Part shown: in pieces, positions 9,460 through 18,114 of the stretch | Numbering within the stretch: position 1 is the first letter of the stretch | Layout of the letters: each line of letters begins with the position of its first letter | Origin: Halomicrobium salinisoli | GTDB taxonomy: Archaea; Halobacteriota; Halobacteria; Halobacteriales; Haloarculaceae | Assembly: GCF_020405185.1 (NCBI RefSeq) | Contig: NZ_CP084463.1 | Location: 1,178,001 to 1,242,000, forward strand | Direction: 5' to 3' | Length of the DNA: 64,000 nt | The notes under the pieces: model-generated | Told to the model about the DNA's origin: nothing | The model's database searches: none | The model's input: the letters and a program-made list of their open reading frames with translations, nothing else | Made by a program: the position numbers and the translations under genes

Positions 9460-9566
9460 GGCCGGAGTTGGACGGTCGGTGCCGTAAAGCCTCCCGCTCG
9501 CGGCCGATCCTCAGCGCTGAGAACGGTGTGATAGCTTCAAGTCGCTCCGGAGAGCAGAGACCGACG

Positions 9567-10112
9567 ATGTCCGACGCTCGCTCCGGCGTGGACGCCCACC
9601 GCTTCGCCCCCGCCGCCCCCGACGAGGAGTACGTCTACGGCGCCTGCTGTCCCGGCTGGCACTCGACGGCCGGCCGGGGCGACGCCGTCGAGGAGTGGAT
9701 CGGATTCGTTCGCGATCGCGGAATCGAGCGGGTCTGCTGTCTGCTGACCGGCGATCAGCTCGACCGCACCGACGCCCAGATCGGTCGCTACCGCGCCGCC
9801 TTCGGCGAGGATCAGGTCCTGCACGCACCCATCCCCGACCACCACCTCGCCGACGTCGAGACGCTGGACGCGGAGGTACTGCCCTTCCTGGCGGAGGCCG
9901 TCGAGCGCGAGGAGCCCGTCGTCGTCCACTGCCTGGCCGGGATCGGCCGGACCGGGCACGTGCTGGCGGCCTGGCTCGTACACGCCAGGGACTACGACCC
10001 GGTCGACGCCATCGAGACGGTCGAGGAGATGGGCCGATCGCCGGCCGACGCGATCACGTCGGGCAACGCCCGCCGCGGCGAACTCCACGAGCTACTGGCC
10101 AAGTTCGCCTAG
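9567..10112 (+). CDS. Dual-specificity protein phosphatase-like protein
   Basis: A 181-residue cysteine phosphatase. The active-site P-loop VVHCLAGIGRTG near residues 119-130 matches HCxxGxxR-[ST], with the Cys as nucleophile and the Arg for phosphate binding. The upstream PIPDHHLADVETLD segment supplies the general-acid region. It resembles small archaeal PTP/DSP proteins that act on phosphoproteins or phospholipids, and the substrate is unknown. The N-terminus has two adjacent cysteines (GACCPGW). It is followed by repeat element A. Confidence 0.85.
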   Translation: MSDARSGVDAHRFAPAAPDEEYVYGACCPGWHSTAGRGDAVEEWIGFVRDRGIERVCCLLTGDQLDRTDAQIGRYRAAFGEDQVLHAPIPDHHLADVETLDAEVLPFLAEAVEREEPVVVHCLAGIGRTGHVLAAWLVHARDYDPVDAIETVEEMGRSPADAITSGNARRGELHELLAKFA

Positions 10113-10155
10113 GAGAGCCCTGTAGGGACTCTGGAAGTATGAGCGGAAGACGGCT

Positions 10156-10335
10156 GTGAAACAACCAGAAAGCCCCAGCGTGCTCCGCTCCCACGACTCG
10201 CTGCGGTCCTCACTTCGTTGTCGTTCGAAAGACGCCTTCGGCGTCTTTCGTGATCACGAGAGAGCTTCGCTCTCTCGAACGACGGTCCTTACGTCGTCGG
10301 GGTTCGCGGAGCACGCTGCCCCTTTCAGGTTCTCG
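10156..10335. repeat. Structured repeat element A (inverted ends, internal hairpins)
   Basis: A roughly 180-base non-coding element between the phosphatase and HD genes. Left end: AACAACCAGAAAGCCCC followed by AGCGTGCTCCGC. Right end, read inward on the other strand: GCGGAGCACGC preceded by an AACCTGAAAGGGGC-type end. The arms GCGTGCTCCGC (10178-10188) and GCGGAGCACGC (10306-10316) are perfect inverted copies. Inside are hairpins such as AAAGACGCCTTCGGCGTCTTT and GAGAGCTTCGCTCTC. The ends match element B closely and elements C and D in part. No ORF of note is present. This also accounts for most of the 10113-10408 gap. Confidence 0.75.
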
Positions 10336-10408
10336 GTTCCAGCACTGCGTATGTCCTAGGTAAGACCGGCACGCACCCTTTTGTCCGAACGCGCACAACG
10401 ACTAACTA

Positions 10409-11632
10409 ATGACGACCATCAAGGACAGCGTCCACGACCACATCGAGGTCGGGGGCGTGGCCGCGGAGCTGCTGGAGACCCCGCCCGTCCAGCGGCTCCG
10501 CCACGTCAGGCAGCTGGGGACGGTGGACCTGGTCTATCCCTCCGCCAATCACACGCGCTTCGAGCACTCGCTGGGAGTCTACTATCTGGCCGATCGGGCG
10601 CTCTCCCACCTCGGCATCGAGGGCCAGCAGGCCGAGCGCGTTCGCGCGGCGGCGCTGCTGCACGACGTGGGCCACTCGCCCTATAGCCACAACGTCGAGG
10701 AGCTGCTCCACCGGGAGACGGGCAAGTACCACGACGACGTCCACGAACTGCTGGGGCGCGGTGAAGTGGCACGGGTCCTCACGGAGCACGACCTCGACCC
10801 GGACGCCGTAGCCGACCTCGTGGCCGGCGACGGGGAGCTCGGCCAGCTCGTCTCCGGGGAGCTGGACGTCGACCGGATGGACTACCTCGTGCGGGACGCC
10901 CACCACACCGGCGTGCCTTACGGGACCATCGACCACGAGCGGCTGCTCCGGGAGCTGCGCTTCGTCGACGGCGAACTCGTGCTGGACGAGGGCAACGTCC
11001 AGACGGCCGAGTCGCTGCTGCTCGCGCGGGCGCTGATGAACCCGACCGTCTACCAGCACCACGTCGCCCGCATCGCCAAGTCGATGCTGCGCCGCGGGAC
11101 GGAGCGCCTGCTGGCCGCCGCTGACGTCGACGCCGACGAACTGCGCCGCTGGGACGACAGCGACCTGCTGGTGGCGCTGCGGGACTGCGAGGCCACGGCG
11201 GGCTACGCCCGGCGGCTGGACGAGCGGAAGCTGTTCAAGCGCGGCGTCTGGGCCGAGCGAGCGGCCGTGCCCGACGGGCTCCTCGAAGCGGACCACGACC
11301 AGATCCGCGAGCACGAGCGGACCATCGCCGACGAGGCAGAGGTCGACCCCGACGCGGTCATCATCGACGTGCCCGACGAGCCCTCCATGACCGAATCGAC
11401 CAGCCGCGTCGTCGTCAACGGCGAGGTCCGCCGCCTTGGCGACCAGTCGACGCTGGTCGACGCCCTGCGAGCCGCCCAGCGCGACCAGTGGCGCCTCGGC
11501 GTGTACGCGCCCGAAGCGGTCTCCGAGCGCGTCGGCAACGTCGCCATCCGCACTCTCGGGCTCGACCTGGAAGGATCGCTCGTCCGGGACGTCCGGCCCG
11601 GCGTCCACGCCACCCTGGACGAGTTCAGTTAG
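10409..11632 (+). CDS. HD-domain phosphohydrolase (SAMHD1/dGTPase-like)
   Basis: A 407-residue protein with an N-terminal HD domain. The metal ligands are visible as RFEHSLG near residue 50, LLHDVGHSPYSH near 86, and VDRMDYLVRDAHHTG near 153. This arrangement is that of the SAMHD1/dGTPase group, which hydrolyse dNTPs or other nucleotides. The C-terminal 150 residues are acidic and family-specific. It starts 30 bases after a weakly A/T-rich spot and sits between repeat elements A and B. Confidence 0.88.
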   Translation: MTTIKDSVHDHIEVGGVAAELLETPPVQRLRHVRQLGTVDLVYPSANHTRFEHSLGVYYLADRALSHLGIEGQQAERVRAAALLHDVGHSPYSHNVEELLHRETGKYHDDVHELLGRGEVARVLTEHDLDPDAVADLVAGDGELGQLVSGELDVDRMDYLVRDAHHTGVPYGTIDHERLLRELRFVDGELVLDEGNVQTAESLLLARALMNPTVYQHHVARIAKSMLRRGTERLLAAADVDADELRRWDDSDLLVALRDCEATAGYARRLDERKLFKRGVWAERAAVPDGLLEADHDQIREHERTIADEAEVDPDAVIIDVPDEPSMTESTSRVVVNGEVRRLGDQSTLVDALRAAQRDQWRLGVYAPEAVSERVGNVAIRTLGLDLEGSLVRDVRPGVHATLDEFS

Positions 11633-11670
11633 GAGATACTGTTAGGTCGTATTGGAACTCGGCCGAGTTT

Positions 11671-11927
11671 GTGAACAGCCAGAAAGTCCCGGCGTGCTAC
11701 GCCACCGGAAGACTCGCTACGCTCGTCTTCCGAGGTGCTCGAAAATCGAAGATTTTCGGCATGACGAGACGGCTTCGCCGTCTCGAACCATCTCGTTCGC
11801 TTCGCTCGCGTGACTCCCGCGGCTCGCTGTCGTCCGAAAATCGAAGATTTCTGATGGGCTGCGCAAGAGCTTCGCTCTTGCGAACGCCGGGGTTCGCGTA
11901 GCACGCCGCCCCTTTCTGGCTGTTTAC
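11671..11927. repeat. Structured repeat element B (inverted ends, internal hairpins)
   Basis: A 257-base non-coding element filling most of the 11633-12002 gap. The left end GTGAACAGCCAGAAAG, followed by CCCGGCGTGCTACGC, is mirrored at the right end as GCGTAGCACGCC then CCTTTCTGGCTGTTTAC. That gives an imperfect inverted repeat of about 32 bases. The interior is a chain of hairpins: AAGACTCGCTACGCTCGTCTT, CGAAAATCGAAGATTTTCG, GAGACGGCTTCGCCGTCTC and AAGAGCTTCGCTCTT. It has no coding potential that I can support. It lies between two plus-strand genes, 38 bases after the HD gene stop. Confidence 0.8.
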
Positions 11928-12002
11928 ATCCCCAACTGCATACTCAGATACGATTAGGGCGCGACCCACGGTTTTACGTCCGCCGACCGGCCAGTTCGGC
12001 GC

Positions 12003-13028
12003 ATGGAACTGACCGGGACGATACTGCAGGGCGAGTCCTTCGAGCCGGTCGAGGGCCGCGTCGTGGTCGAGGACGGCGAGATCGCGGCCGTCGAGGAGAC
12101 GGCGGTCGACTCCGACGACGTGATCCTGCCGGCGTTCGTCAACGCGCACACGCACATCGGCGACTCCATCGCCAAGGAGGCCGGCGGTGGGCTGACGCTG
12201 GAGGAGCTGGTGGCGCCGCCGGACGGGCTCAAACACCGGCTGCTCCGGCAGGCCGACCGGGAGGAACTGGTGGAGGGGATGGCCCGCTCCATCGACTTCA
12301 TGGAGTCGACCGGGACGGGCGCGTTCGTCGAGTTCCGCGAGGGCGGCGTCGAGGGCGTCGAGATCATCGAGGACGCGCTCGCCGGGTCGCCCGTCGAGGC
12401 GGTCGTCCTCGGGCGGGAGACGATCGAGGCGATGGAGGCGTCGGACGGGTTCGGCGCCAGCGGTGCCAACGACGCCGACTTCGCCCGCGAGCGATCGGCG
12501 ACCGCCGAGGCGGGCAAGATCTTCGGCATCCACGCCGGCGAGGTCGACGCCTCGGACATCAACCCCGCGCTGGACCTCGGCCCGGACTTCCTCGTCCACA
12601 TGGTCCACGCCGAGGACCTGCACCTCGACCGCGTCGCGGACAGCGAGACGCCGGTGGTCGTCTGCCCGCGCTCGAACGCCGTCACCGACGTCGGCCTGCC
12701 GCCGCTGTCGGACCTGCAGGAGCGGACCACCGTCGCGCTCGGGACGGACAACGTCATGACCAACAGCCCGTCGATGTTCCGCGAGATGGCGTTCGCAGCG
12801 AAGCTGTTCGACGTCACCGCAGAGGAGGTCCTCCGGATGGCGACGATCAACGGCGCCTCCGTGGGCGACCTGAACTGCGGCGTCGTCGAGGCGGGCCGCG
12901 AGGCGCGCCTGCTGGTGCTCGACGGCGACTCGGACAACCTGGCGGGCGCGCAGGACCTCGTCCGCGCGGTCGTCCGGCGCGCGGGCGCGAGCGACGTGAA
13001 GCGGGTCGTGCTGCCGGGGAAGGCTTAA
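12003..13028 (+). CDS. Amidohydrolase family protein (chlorohydrolase/cytosine deaminase-like)
   Basis: A 341-residue metal-dependent hydrolase of the amidohydrolase superfamily. The N-terminal beta sandwich (residues 1-45) is followed by the metal motif LPAFVNAHTHIGD. Further ligands are IHAGEVD near 178, VHMVHAEDLH near 200, and the Asp of TVALGTDNVMTN near 248. The sandwich closes at the C-terminus (AGREARLLVLDGD). The substrate cannot be read from sequence; deamination or dechlorination of heterocycles is known in relatives. The start at 12003 follows repeat element B. Confidence 0.85.
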   Translation: MELTGTILQGESFEPVEGRVVVEDGEIAAVEETAVDSDDVILPAFVNAHTHIGDSIAKEAGGGLTLEELVAPPDGLKHRLLRQADREELVEGMARSIDFMESTGTGAFVEFREGGVEGVEIIEDALAGSPVEAVVLGRETIEAMEASDGFGASGANDADFARERSATAEAGKIFGIHAGEVDASDINPALDLGPDFLVHMVHAEDLHLDRVADSETPVVVCPRSNAVTDVGLPPLSDLQERTTVALGTDNVMTNSPSMFREMAFAAKLFDVTAEEVLRMATINGASVGDLNCGVVEAGREARLLVLDGDSDNLAGAQDLVRAVVRRAGASDVKRVVLPGKA

Positions 13029-13059
13029 CTCCTCGCCTCGTGTAGTGCTAGCGAGTACC

Positions 13060-13497
13060 ATGTACGACCGGCTGCTCCTGCCGACCGACGGATCCGGGGA
13101 GATGGAGGGGGTCGTCGAGCACGCCGCCGGGCTGGCACGCGAACACGACGCGGCGCTGCACGCGGTCTACGTCGTCGACGAGGGGACGGCCGCCGGAGTC
13201 CCGATGGCCGGGGCCGGCGGCGACGTCCGGGGGATGCTTGCCGAGCGGGGCGAAGAGGCGCTCGACGACGTCGCCGCGATGGCGGGCGACGCGCTGACCG
13301 AGCGGACGGTTCTCGACGGGACGCCGTGGCGCGAAATCGTCGACTACGCCGACGAGAACGCCGTCGACCTGGTCGTGATGGGCACGCACGGCCGCGGCGG
13401 CCTCGACCGCCTGCTGCTGGGGAGCGTGGCCGAGAACGTCGTCAGGCGGTCGCCGGTCCCGGTGCTGACGGTGCGCGTCGAGCGGTCGGAGGAGTAG
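13060..13497 (+). CDS. Universal stress protein (UspA family)
   Basis: A 145-residue single Usp domain, cytoplasmic. The start YDRLLLPTDGS and the nucleotide-binding signature VVMGTHGRGGLDRLLLGSVAE near residue 107 (G-x2-G-x9-G-[ST] type) indicate an ATP-binding Usp. The ATG at 13060 is chosen because it matches the family N-terminus. It lies 31 bases after the amidohydrolase stop, is convergent with birA, and may be co-transcribed with the amidohydrolase. Confidence 0.92.
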   Translation: MYDRLLLPTDGSGEMEGVVEHAAGLAREHDAALHAVYVVDEGTAAGVPMAGAGGDVRGMLAERGEEALDDVAAMAGDALTERTVLDGTPWREIVDYADENAVDLVVMGTHGRGGLDRLLLGSVAENVVRRSPVPVLTVRVERSEE

Positions 13498-13507
13498 ACG
13501 ACGGGGA

Positions 13508-14449
13508 TCACGCCGGCCGGAGGTGCTCGCAGTCGCCCGCGGCCACGGACACCCGCTCGCCGTCGACGTCGACCACGAGCGTCCCGGGGAAGGTGACGTC
13601 GACGGCCTCTCCGTCCACGACGCCGTCGGCAGTCTCGACGCGGACCCGCTTGCCCAGCGTCGACGCGTTCTCTCGCCAGGCGTCGACCACGCCCCGCAGG
13701 TCACCCCGCAGGTCGTCGAACTCCTCGAGAACGCGCTGTGCGAACGCCCGGCGGTCGACGTCACCGACCTCGGCCCGGACGCTCGTCGCCGGGGCGTCGC
13801 CCGGTAGCTCCCCGGAGTCGACGTTGACGTTGATCCCGACGCCGACGACTACCCAGGAGACGCGGTCGGCCTCGCCCTCCATCTCCGTGAGAATGCCCGC
13901 GAGCTTGCGCTCCGTGCCCCCTTCGCCGGTGACCATCACGTCGTTGGGCCACTTGATCCGGGCGTCGACGCCGGCCTCGCGGGCGGCGCGGGTGACCGCC
14001 ACCGCCGCCGCGAGCGTGAACGCGGGCGCGTGAGCGGGCGGAACGTCGGGTCGCAGGACGAGGCTCATCCAGATCCCGCCGCTGGGAGAGTCCCACGCGC
14101 GGTCCAGACGACCCCGACCGCCGGTCTGCTCGTCGGCCAGCACGACCGCGTCCTCGGCGCCCTCACCGGCCAGCTCTCGCGCGCGCCGGTTCGTGCTGTC
14201 GATCGAGCCGTGGTACTCCACGTCGAACGGCGCCTCGAGGCCGTACTCCACGGCCGGTCCGCCGAACTCGGGGACCGATTCGAGGACGTACCCGTCGTCG
14301 CCGCTCTCGATCTCGAAGCCCGCGTCCCGCAGCGCCTCGACGTGCTTCCAGACGGCCGCCCGCGAGACGTCAAGCTCCTCGGCCAGCGCCGGTCCCGTCG
14401 CCGGGCCGTCGGCGACGGCGTCCAGCACCCGTCGGCGCGTCTCTTGCAT
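13508..14449 (-). CDS. birA: Bifunctional biotin-protein ligase / repressor BirA
   Basis: A 313-residue biotin-[acetyl-CoA-carboxylase] ligase. Residues 1-60 form a winged helix (LAEELDVSRAAVWKHVEALRDAGFEI), so it may also repress transcription. The ligase core shows SIDSTNRRAREL, DEQTGGRGRLDRAWDSPSGG (biotinyl-AMP loop) and RIKWPNDVMV. The C-terminal domain ends near GERVSVAAGD. Its presumed substrate, the biotin-carrier lysine of the carboxylase at 14954-16810, is encoded close by, which makes functional linkage likely. Confidence 0.93.
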   Translation of the reverse strand: MQETRRRVLDAVADGPATGPALAEELDVSRAAVWKHVEALRDAGFEIESGDDGYVLESVPEFGGPAVEYGLEAPFDVEYHGSIDSTNRRARELAGEGAEDAVVLADEQTGGRGRLDRAWDSPSGGIWMSLVLRPDVPPAHAPAFTLAAAVAVTRAAREAGVDARIKWPNDVMVTGEGGTERKLAGILTEMEGEADRVSWVVVGVGINVNVDSGELPGDAPATSVRAEVGDVDRRAFAQRVLEEFDDLRGDLRGVVDAWRENASTLGKRVRVETADGVVDGEAVDVTFPGTLVVDVDGERVSVAAGDCEHLRPA

Positions 14450-14569
14450 ACCTCCGGGTATCGCCGGCCCGGGTAAAAAGCGAGCGGGACGCCCCCTCTC
14501 TCAGACTCCGGGAACAGGTCCCCCGGTTTAGGGGGCAGGAGGCCACACGTCCACGTGAGGGACATACCA

Positions 14570-14764
14570 ATGCCAGTCACCGACCCCGTCGACGCGCCCG
14601 AGGGCTCGCTCGCCGACTTCCCCGAGTTCGACCTCGTCTGTACCGTCGACGAGGCGTCGGACCCGGAACTCGTCACGGTCCACTCGGAAGACGAGGAAGA
14701 GATGATCACCCACTGGATCACGGTTGACGAACCCCACGCGATGGATCTGGGGGAGATGCGCTGA
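14570..14764 (+). CDS. Small haloarchaeal protein, DUF7511-like
   Basis: A 64-residue acidic protein (MPVTDPVDAPEGSLADFP...). The C-terminal half, MITHWITVDEPHAMDLGEMR, resembles the tHWitv...vdLeemR pattern I associate with the haloarchaeal DUF7511 family. Function is unknown. An in-frame ATG exists five codons upstream, but the internal one looks like the natural start. It sits between divergent birA and the convergent carboxylase gene, and is followed by a strong bidirectional hairpin. Confidence 0.65.
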   Translation: MPVTDPVDAPEGSLADFPEFDLVCTVDEASDPELVTVHSEDEEEMITHWITVDEPHAMDLGEMR

Positions 14765-14799
14765 GGCCAGACGATGCCACGCGGAGGATTCCACTGCGG

Positions 14800-14957
14800 T
14801 GCGGGCAAGCATCCGCGAGCGCTCCGCGCTCGCGGTTCACTTCTCGCGAGGCGAAGCCGAGCGAGAAGGTAGTTTTTGTACTAAATTTTTGCGAGGAGGG
14901 TGCCCGCAGCGCGGCGCGAAGCGCCGCGCGAGGACACCCGACGACGTAAAAATTTAG
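14800..14957. terminator. Hairpin cluster with bidirectional terminator
   Basis: Two GC hairpins come first: CCGCGAGCGCTCCGCGCTCGCGG, written here as arms CCGCGAGCG/CGCTCGCGG, and TTCTCGC.../...GCGAGAA. A large stem follows: GGGTGCCC ... AGCGCGGCGCGAAGCGCCGCGC ... GGACACCC. It is flanked by ACTAAATTTTTGCG on the left and CGTAAAAATTTAGT on the right, which are themselves inverted copies and supply a T-run in either direction. It separates the convergent DUF7511-like and carboxylase genes and overlaps the last codons of the latter, so a two-way transcription stop is the simplest reading. Confidence 0.6.
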
Positions 14958-16810
14958 TCGAGCACGAACAGCGTGTCGCCCATATCCACGGAGTCGCCCT
15001 CGTCGACGGCGACCTCGGTGACGGTGCCGCCGCGCTCGGCGACGACGTCGTTCTCCATCTTCATGGCCTCGAGGACGCAGAGGACGTCGCCGGCATCGAC
15101 TGCCTCGCCCTCGTCGACCTCGACCTCGAGGATGGTGCCCTGCATCTCGGCGGTGACCTCGTCGCCCTCGGCGGTCGTCGACGACCCGTCGGAGGAGCCG
15201 CCGCCACCGCCGCCACCGCCGGCGCCGGGTCGCTGCGGTCGAGCGTCGCCGCCGTCTTCGGCGTCGGCGACCTGGATCGGCGGGGCGCCGCGCTCCTCCA
15301 GTTCCACGTCGAAGCGCTTCCCGTTGACCTCGACGGTGAACTCCCGCTCGGTGACCTCCTCGTCCTCGTCGCCGTCGCTGGGTTCGGTCCCCGTGCCCCA
15401 CCGCTCCTGGGCCTCGTCGATGCGCTCGGGGTCCAGCTGCTCGTCGAGGTACTTCGTGGTGTGGGTGCCGCCCACGAAGGCGTCGTCGTTGAGCATCATG
15501 CGGTGGAACGGGATGATCGTCGGGAAGCCCTCGATGTCGTAGTCGGCGAGGGCGCGCTGCCCGCGGGCGATGCACTCCTCGCGGTCGCCGCCCCAGGTGA
15601 TGAGCTTCGCGACCATCGAGTCGTAGTCGGTCACGAGGTCGTCGCCCTGCCGGGGTGCGTCGTCGACGCGGACGCCGATGCCGCCCGGGGGGTCGTACAC
15701 CTCGAACTCGCCGCCGGTCGCGGGGGCGAACTCCTCGGCGGCGTTCTCGGCGTTGATCCGGAACTCCATGGCGTGGCCCTCGAGTTCCACGTCGTCCTGC
15801 TCGAAGGCGATCTCGTCGTCGGCGGCGACCCGGAGCTGCCACTTGACGATGTCGACGCCGGTCAGCTCCTCGGTGACGGTGTGCTCGACCTGGATCCGGG
15901 TGTTGACCTCGAGGAAGTAGAAGTTCGTGTCGGGTCCCAGTTCCTCGCCCGGTTCGCGCTCGGTGTCCTCCTCGACGAGGAACTCGAAGGTGCCGGCGTT
16001 GTAGTAGTCGGCGGCGTCGGCGCCCCGGCGGGCGGCCTCGCCGATCTGCTCGCGCAGTTCGTCGGAGAGGGCGGGGCTGGGCCCCTCCTCGATGACCTTC
16101 TGGTGGCGCCGTTGCAGCGAGCAGTCCCGCTCGCCGAGGTGGCGGACGTTGCCGTGGTGGTCGGCGAGGATCTGGACCTCGATGTGGCGGGGGTTCTCGA
16201 GGTACCGCTCGAGGTAGACGGAGGGGTTGGAGAAGTAGGCCTCGCCCTCGCGCTTGGCGCTCTCGAGTTGCTCCTCGGCGTCCTCGGGCTCGCGGACGAT
16301 CTTCATGCCGCGGCCGCCGCCGCCGCCCTCGGCCTTGATGGCGATCGGGTAGCCGTGCTCGTCGCCGAACTCGTGGACCTCCGCGACGTCCTCGACGGGG
16401 TCGGTGGTCCCGGGCACGATGGGGACGTCGGCCTCCCGCATGGCCCTCCGGGCCTGCGTCTTCTCGCCCAGCCGCTCCATGGCCGTGCTGGCCGGGCCGA
16501 TCCAGGTGACCCCGTCGGTTTCCTCGACGCGCTCCGCGAAGTCGGCGTTCTCGGCGAGGAAGCCGTACCCCGGGTGGATCGCGTCGGCGTCGGCCTGCAG
16601 GGCGGCGTCGACGATGGCCGCCTGGTCGAGGTAGGAGTCGGCGGCCCGCGCCGGCCCGACGTTGTACGCCTCGTCGGCGTAGCGGACGTGGCCGGAGTGC
16701 TTGTCGGCCTCGGAGTAGACGGCGACCGTGTCGACGCCGAGCTCCTCGCAGGCCCGCATCACGCGTACCGCGATCTCCCCGCGGTTGGCGACGAGAACCT
16801 TGTCGAACAT
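14954..16810 (-). CDS. Acetyl-/propionyl-CoA carboxylase alpha chain (biotin carboxylase + BCCP)
   Basis: A 618-residue fusion. Residues 1-445 are biotin carboxylase ([23 protein letters not shown]-grasp loop [12 protein letters not shown] near 164; [18 protein letters not shown] near 288). A Gly/Ser-rich linker near 530-545 leads to a biotin-carrier domain with the biotinylation site [10 protein letters not shown] near 583. It carboxylates biotin with bicarbonate and ATP for acyl-CoA carboxylation (fatty acid or propionate metabolism). I chose the ATG at 16810 by homology; upstream in-frame codons are not conserved. The small PccX-like gene and the beta subunit at 19108 complete the complex. 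Confidence 0.93.
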   Translation of the reverse strand: MFDKVLVANRGEIAVRVMRACEELGVDTVAVYSEADKHSGHVRYADEAYNVGPARAADSYLDQAAIVDAALQADADAIHPGYGFLAENADFAERVEETDGVTWIGPASTAMERLGEKTQARRAMREADVPIVPGTTDPVEDVAEVHEFGDEHGYPIAIKAEGGGGGRGMKIVREPEDAEEQLESAKREGEAYFSNPSVYLERYLENPRHIEVQILADHHGNVRHLGERDCSLQRRHQKVIEEGPSPALSDELREQIGEAARRGADAADYYNAGTFEFLVEEDTEREPGEELGPDTNFYFLEVNTRIQVEHTVTEELTGVDIVKWQLRVAADDEIAFEQDDVELEGHAMEFRINAENAAEEFAPATGGEFEVYDPPGGIGVRVDDAPRQGDDLVTDYDSMVAKLITWGGDREECIARGQRALADYDIEGFPTIIPFHRMMLNDDAFVGGTHTTKYLDEQLDPERIDEAQERWGTGTEPSDGDEDEEVTEREFTVEVNGKRFDVELEERGAPPIQVADAEDGGDARPQRPGAGGGGGGGGSSDGSSTTAEGDEVTAEMQGTILEVEVDEGEAVDAGDVLCVLEAMKMENDVVAERGGTVTEVAVDEGDSVDMGDTLFVLD

Positions 16811-16952
16811 ACCAGCGTGTACCGAGGATCCCATCATAAAACTATGCGGAGACCACCCCGCAGTGGGTCGATCCGCGCCGCTCGCGCCGACGTTCACACG
16901 AGGGCGAGAGCGCGGCCGCGGTCGACGCCGGGAAGCGCGGCCGAGACCGGAC

Positions 16953-17231
16953 TCACATCCGATCGATCCGACCGGCCGCGCTCCAGAGGTCGTCCGGTGC
17001 GCCGGAGCGGACCCTGACCGACCGGTGTTCGGTGCGCTCGACGCGGCCGGCGAAGGTCCACTCCCGCCCGCGCCAGTCCGGTCGCTGCTCGGCGCCGCCC
17101 GTAGCGGCGGCCGCAGCGGCGCGCTCCCGGTCCCGGAGGTGGGCCCCGATGGCGGCAGCGACGGCGGCCGCCTCCTCGTCGGTGGCGGCCGGGAGCTGCT
17201 CGGCCACGGCCGCCGCGAGCGGGCTCGTCAT
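16953..17231 (-). CDS. Small carboxylase-associated protein (acc operon protein / PccX-like)
   Basis: A 92-residue acidic protein, upstream of the carboxylase alpha gene on the same strand. The N-terminal helix is alanine-rich ([21 protein letters not shown]), and the C-terminal part [17 protein letters not shown]...[15 protein letters not shown] matches the pattern of haloarchaeal acc operon proteins. In Haloferax mediterranei a small third subunit, PccX, is needed for propionyl-CoA carboxylase activity. I infer the same role here from position and likeness, not from a proven match. Confidence 0.72.
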   Translation of the reverse strand: MTSPLAAAVAEQLPAATDEEAAAVAAAIGAHLRDRERAAAAAATGGAEQRPDWRGREWTFAGRVERTEHRSVRVRSGAPDDLWSAAGRIDRM

Positions 17232-17359
17232 GCGAACGCCGGACCGGGAGGTCCGTCAGACATAGTCGTCTATAGCGCCACGTACGTCAAAAAACCACAT
17301 CCCGTCCTCGACCGCGATCGCCACCAACGCTTTTCCCGACGGGCGGAGGAGTCGCGCCC

Positions 17360-17443
17360 ATGACTCGGGAGTGGGACGCTCGGGAGAGCGCGACGCGAGG
17401 ACGGAACCGTGCGGACTCCGGCGACCCGGAGGTGACCGGATGA
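17360..17443 (+). CDS. Possible 27-codon upstream ORF coupled to the DUF4166 gene
   Basis: An ATG at 17360 opens a 27-codon frame (MTREWDARES...) that ends in TGA exactly overlapping the ATG of the DUF4166 gene (ATGA at 17440-17443). The ATG follows the haloarchaeal promoter-like stretch CGCTTTTCC by about 30 bases, so it would be near the transcript 5' end. It may be a leader peptide that couples translation, or a chance frame. No function can be assigned. Confidence 0.35.
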   Translation: MTREWDARESATRGRNRADSGDPEVTG

Positions 17444-18114
17444 CGGGCGTCTACGAGCGCGCCCTCGGGGACGCGGCCGAGGACCTCCACCCGGAGGTGC
17501 GCGATCGGTACGCCCTCGGCCCGGACGACGACGTCGCGACGGTCGGCCGCGGGCGGATGGACATCGAGCGGGGGACGCTGGCGCTGCCGGCGCTGTACCC
17601 CATGCCCGTCAGGAACCTGCTGTTCCCGGAGACGGGGCGGGACGTCCCCTTCAGCGTGACGACGGCGGCCTGGCGCGACGAGGCCGGCCACGAGGCGCTG
17701 ACCACGCGCCGCGAGTTCGAGTTCGACGAGCAGACCCGCCGGTTCGACTCGGTGACCGTCTGGGACGCCGAGGCCGAGCGGCTGCTGGACTTCCTCGGAA
17801 CGGGCGGGCACGTCGTCTCTGAGCTACACCCGCGCGTCGAGGACGGTGCCCTCGTCGTCGAGAGCGGTCGACAGTGGGCGCGGATCGGCGGCCGATACGT
17901 CCGGACGCCGGGCCCGATGGCGGTCGACGTGGAAGTCCGCGACCGCTACGTCGAGAGCGAGGGGCACTTCCGCGTGGACGCGACCGTCGACAGCGCGCTG
18001 GTCGGTCGCGTCCTCTCTTACCGCGGGACGTTCACGCAGGAGGAGCGCGAGATGGAGTCAGTGCCGGCGGACCTGCGCCCGACGAGCGGGCTGTGGACCC
18101 TGCCGCCGCGATGA
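17440..18114 (+). CDS. DUF4166 domain-containing protein
   Basis: A 224-residue protein matching DUF4166 along its length: VYERALGDAAEDLHPEVRDRY at the start, GRGRMDIERGTLALPAL, then FPETGRDVPFSVTT. DUF4166 is often found with, or fused to, YndJ-type membrane proteins, and here the YndJ-like gene follows with an ATGA overlap. The ATG at 17440 fits the family N-terminus. The pair lies between carboxylase genes on the opposite strand. Function is unknown. Confidence 0.82.
   Translation: MTGVYERALGDAAEDLHPEVRDRYALGPDDDVATVGRGRMDIERGTLALPALYPMPVRNLLFPETGRDVPFSVTTAAWRDEAGHEALTTRREFEFDEQTRRFDSVTVWDAEAERLLDFLGTGGHVVSELHPRVEDGALVVESGRQWARIGGRYVRTPGPMAVDVEVRDRYVESEGHFRVDATVDSALVGRVLSYRGTFTQEEREMESVPADLRPTSGLWTLPPR

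Noticed and set aside
10156..11927. Insertion sequence with transposase in elements A/B
   Set aside because: The elements are 180 and 257 bases long and hold only hairpins; no transposase or TnpB fragment was seen in any frame.
14900..17017. A 705-codon open frame on the plus strand
   Set aside because: It is the antisense shadow of the biotin carboxylase alpha gene. Repetitive Val/Leu/Gly/Asp composition without motifs marks it as non-coding.
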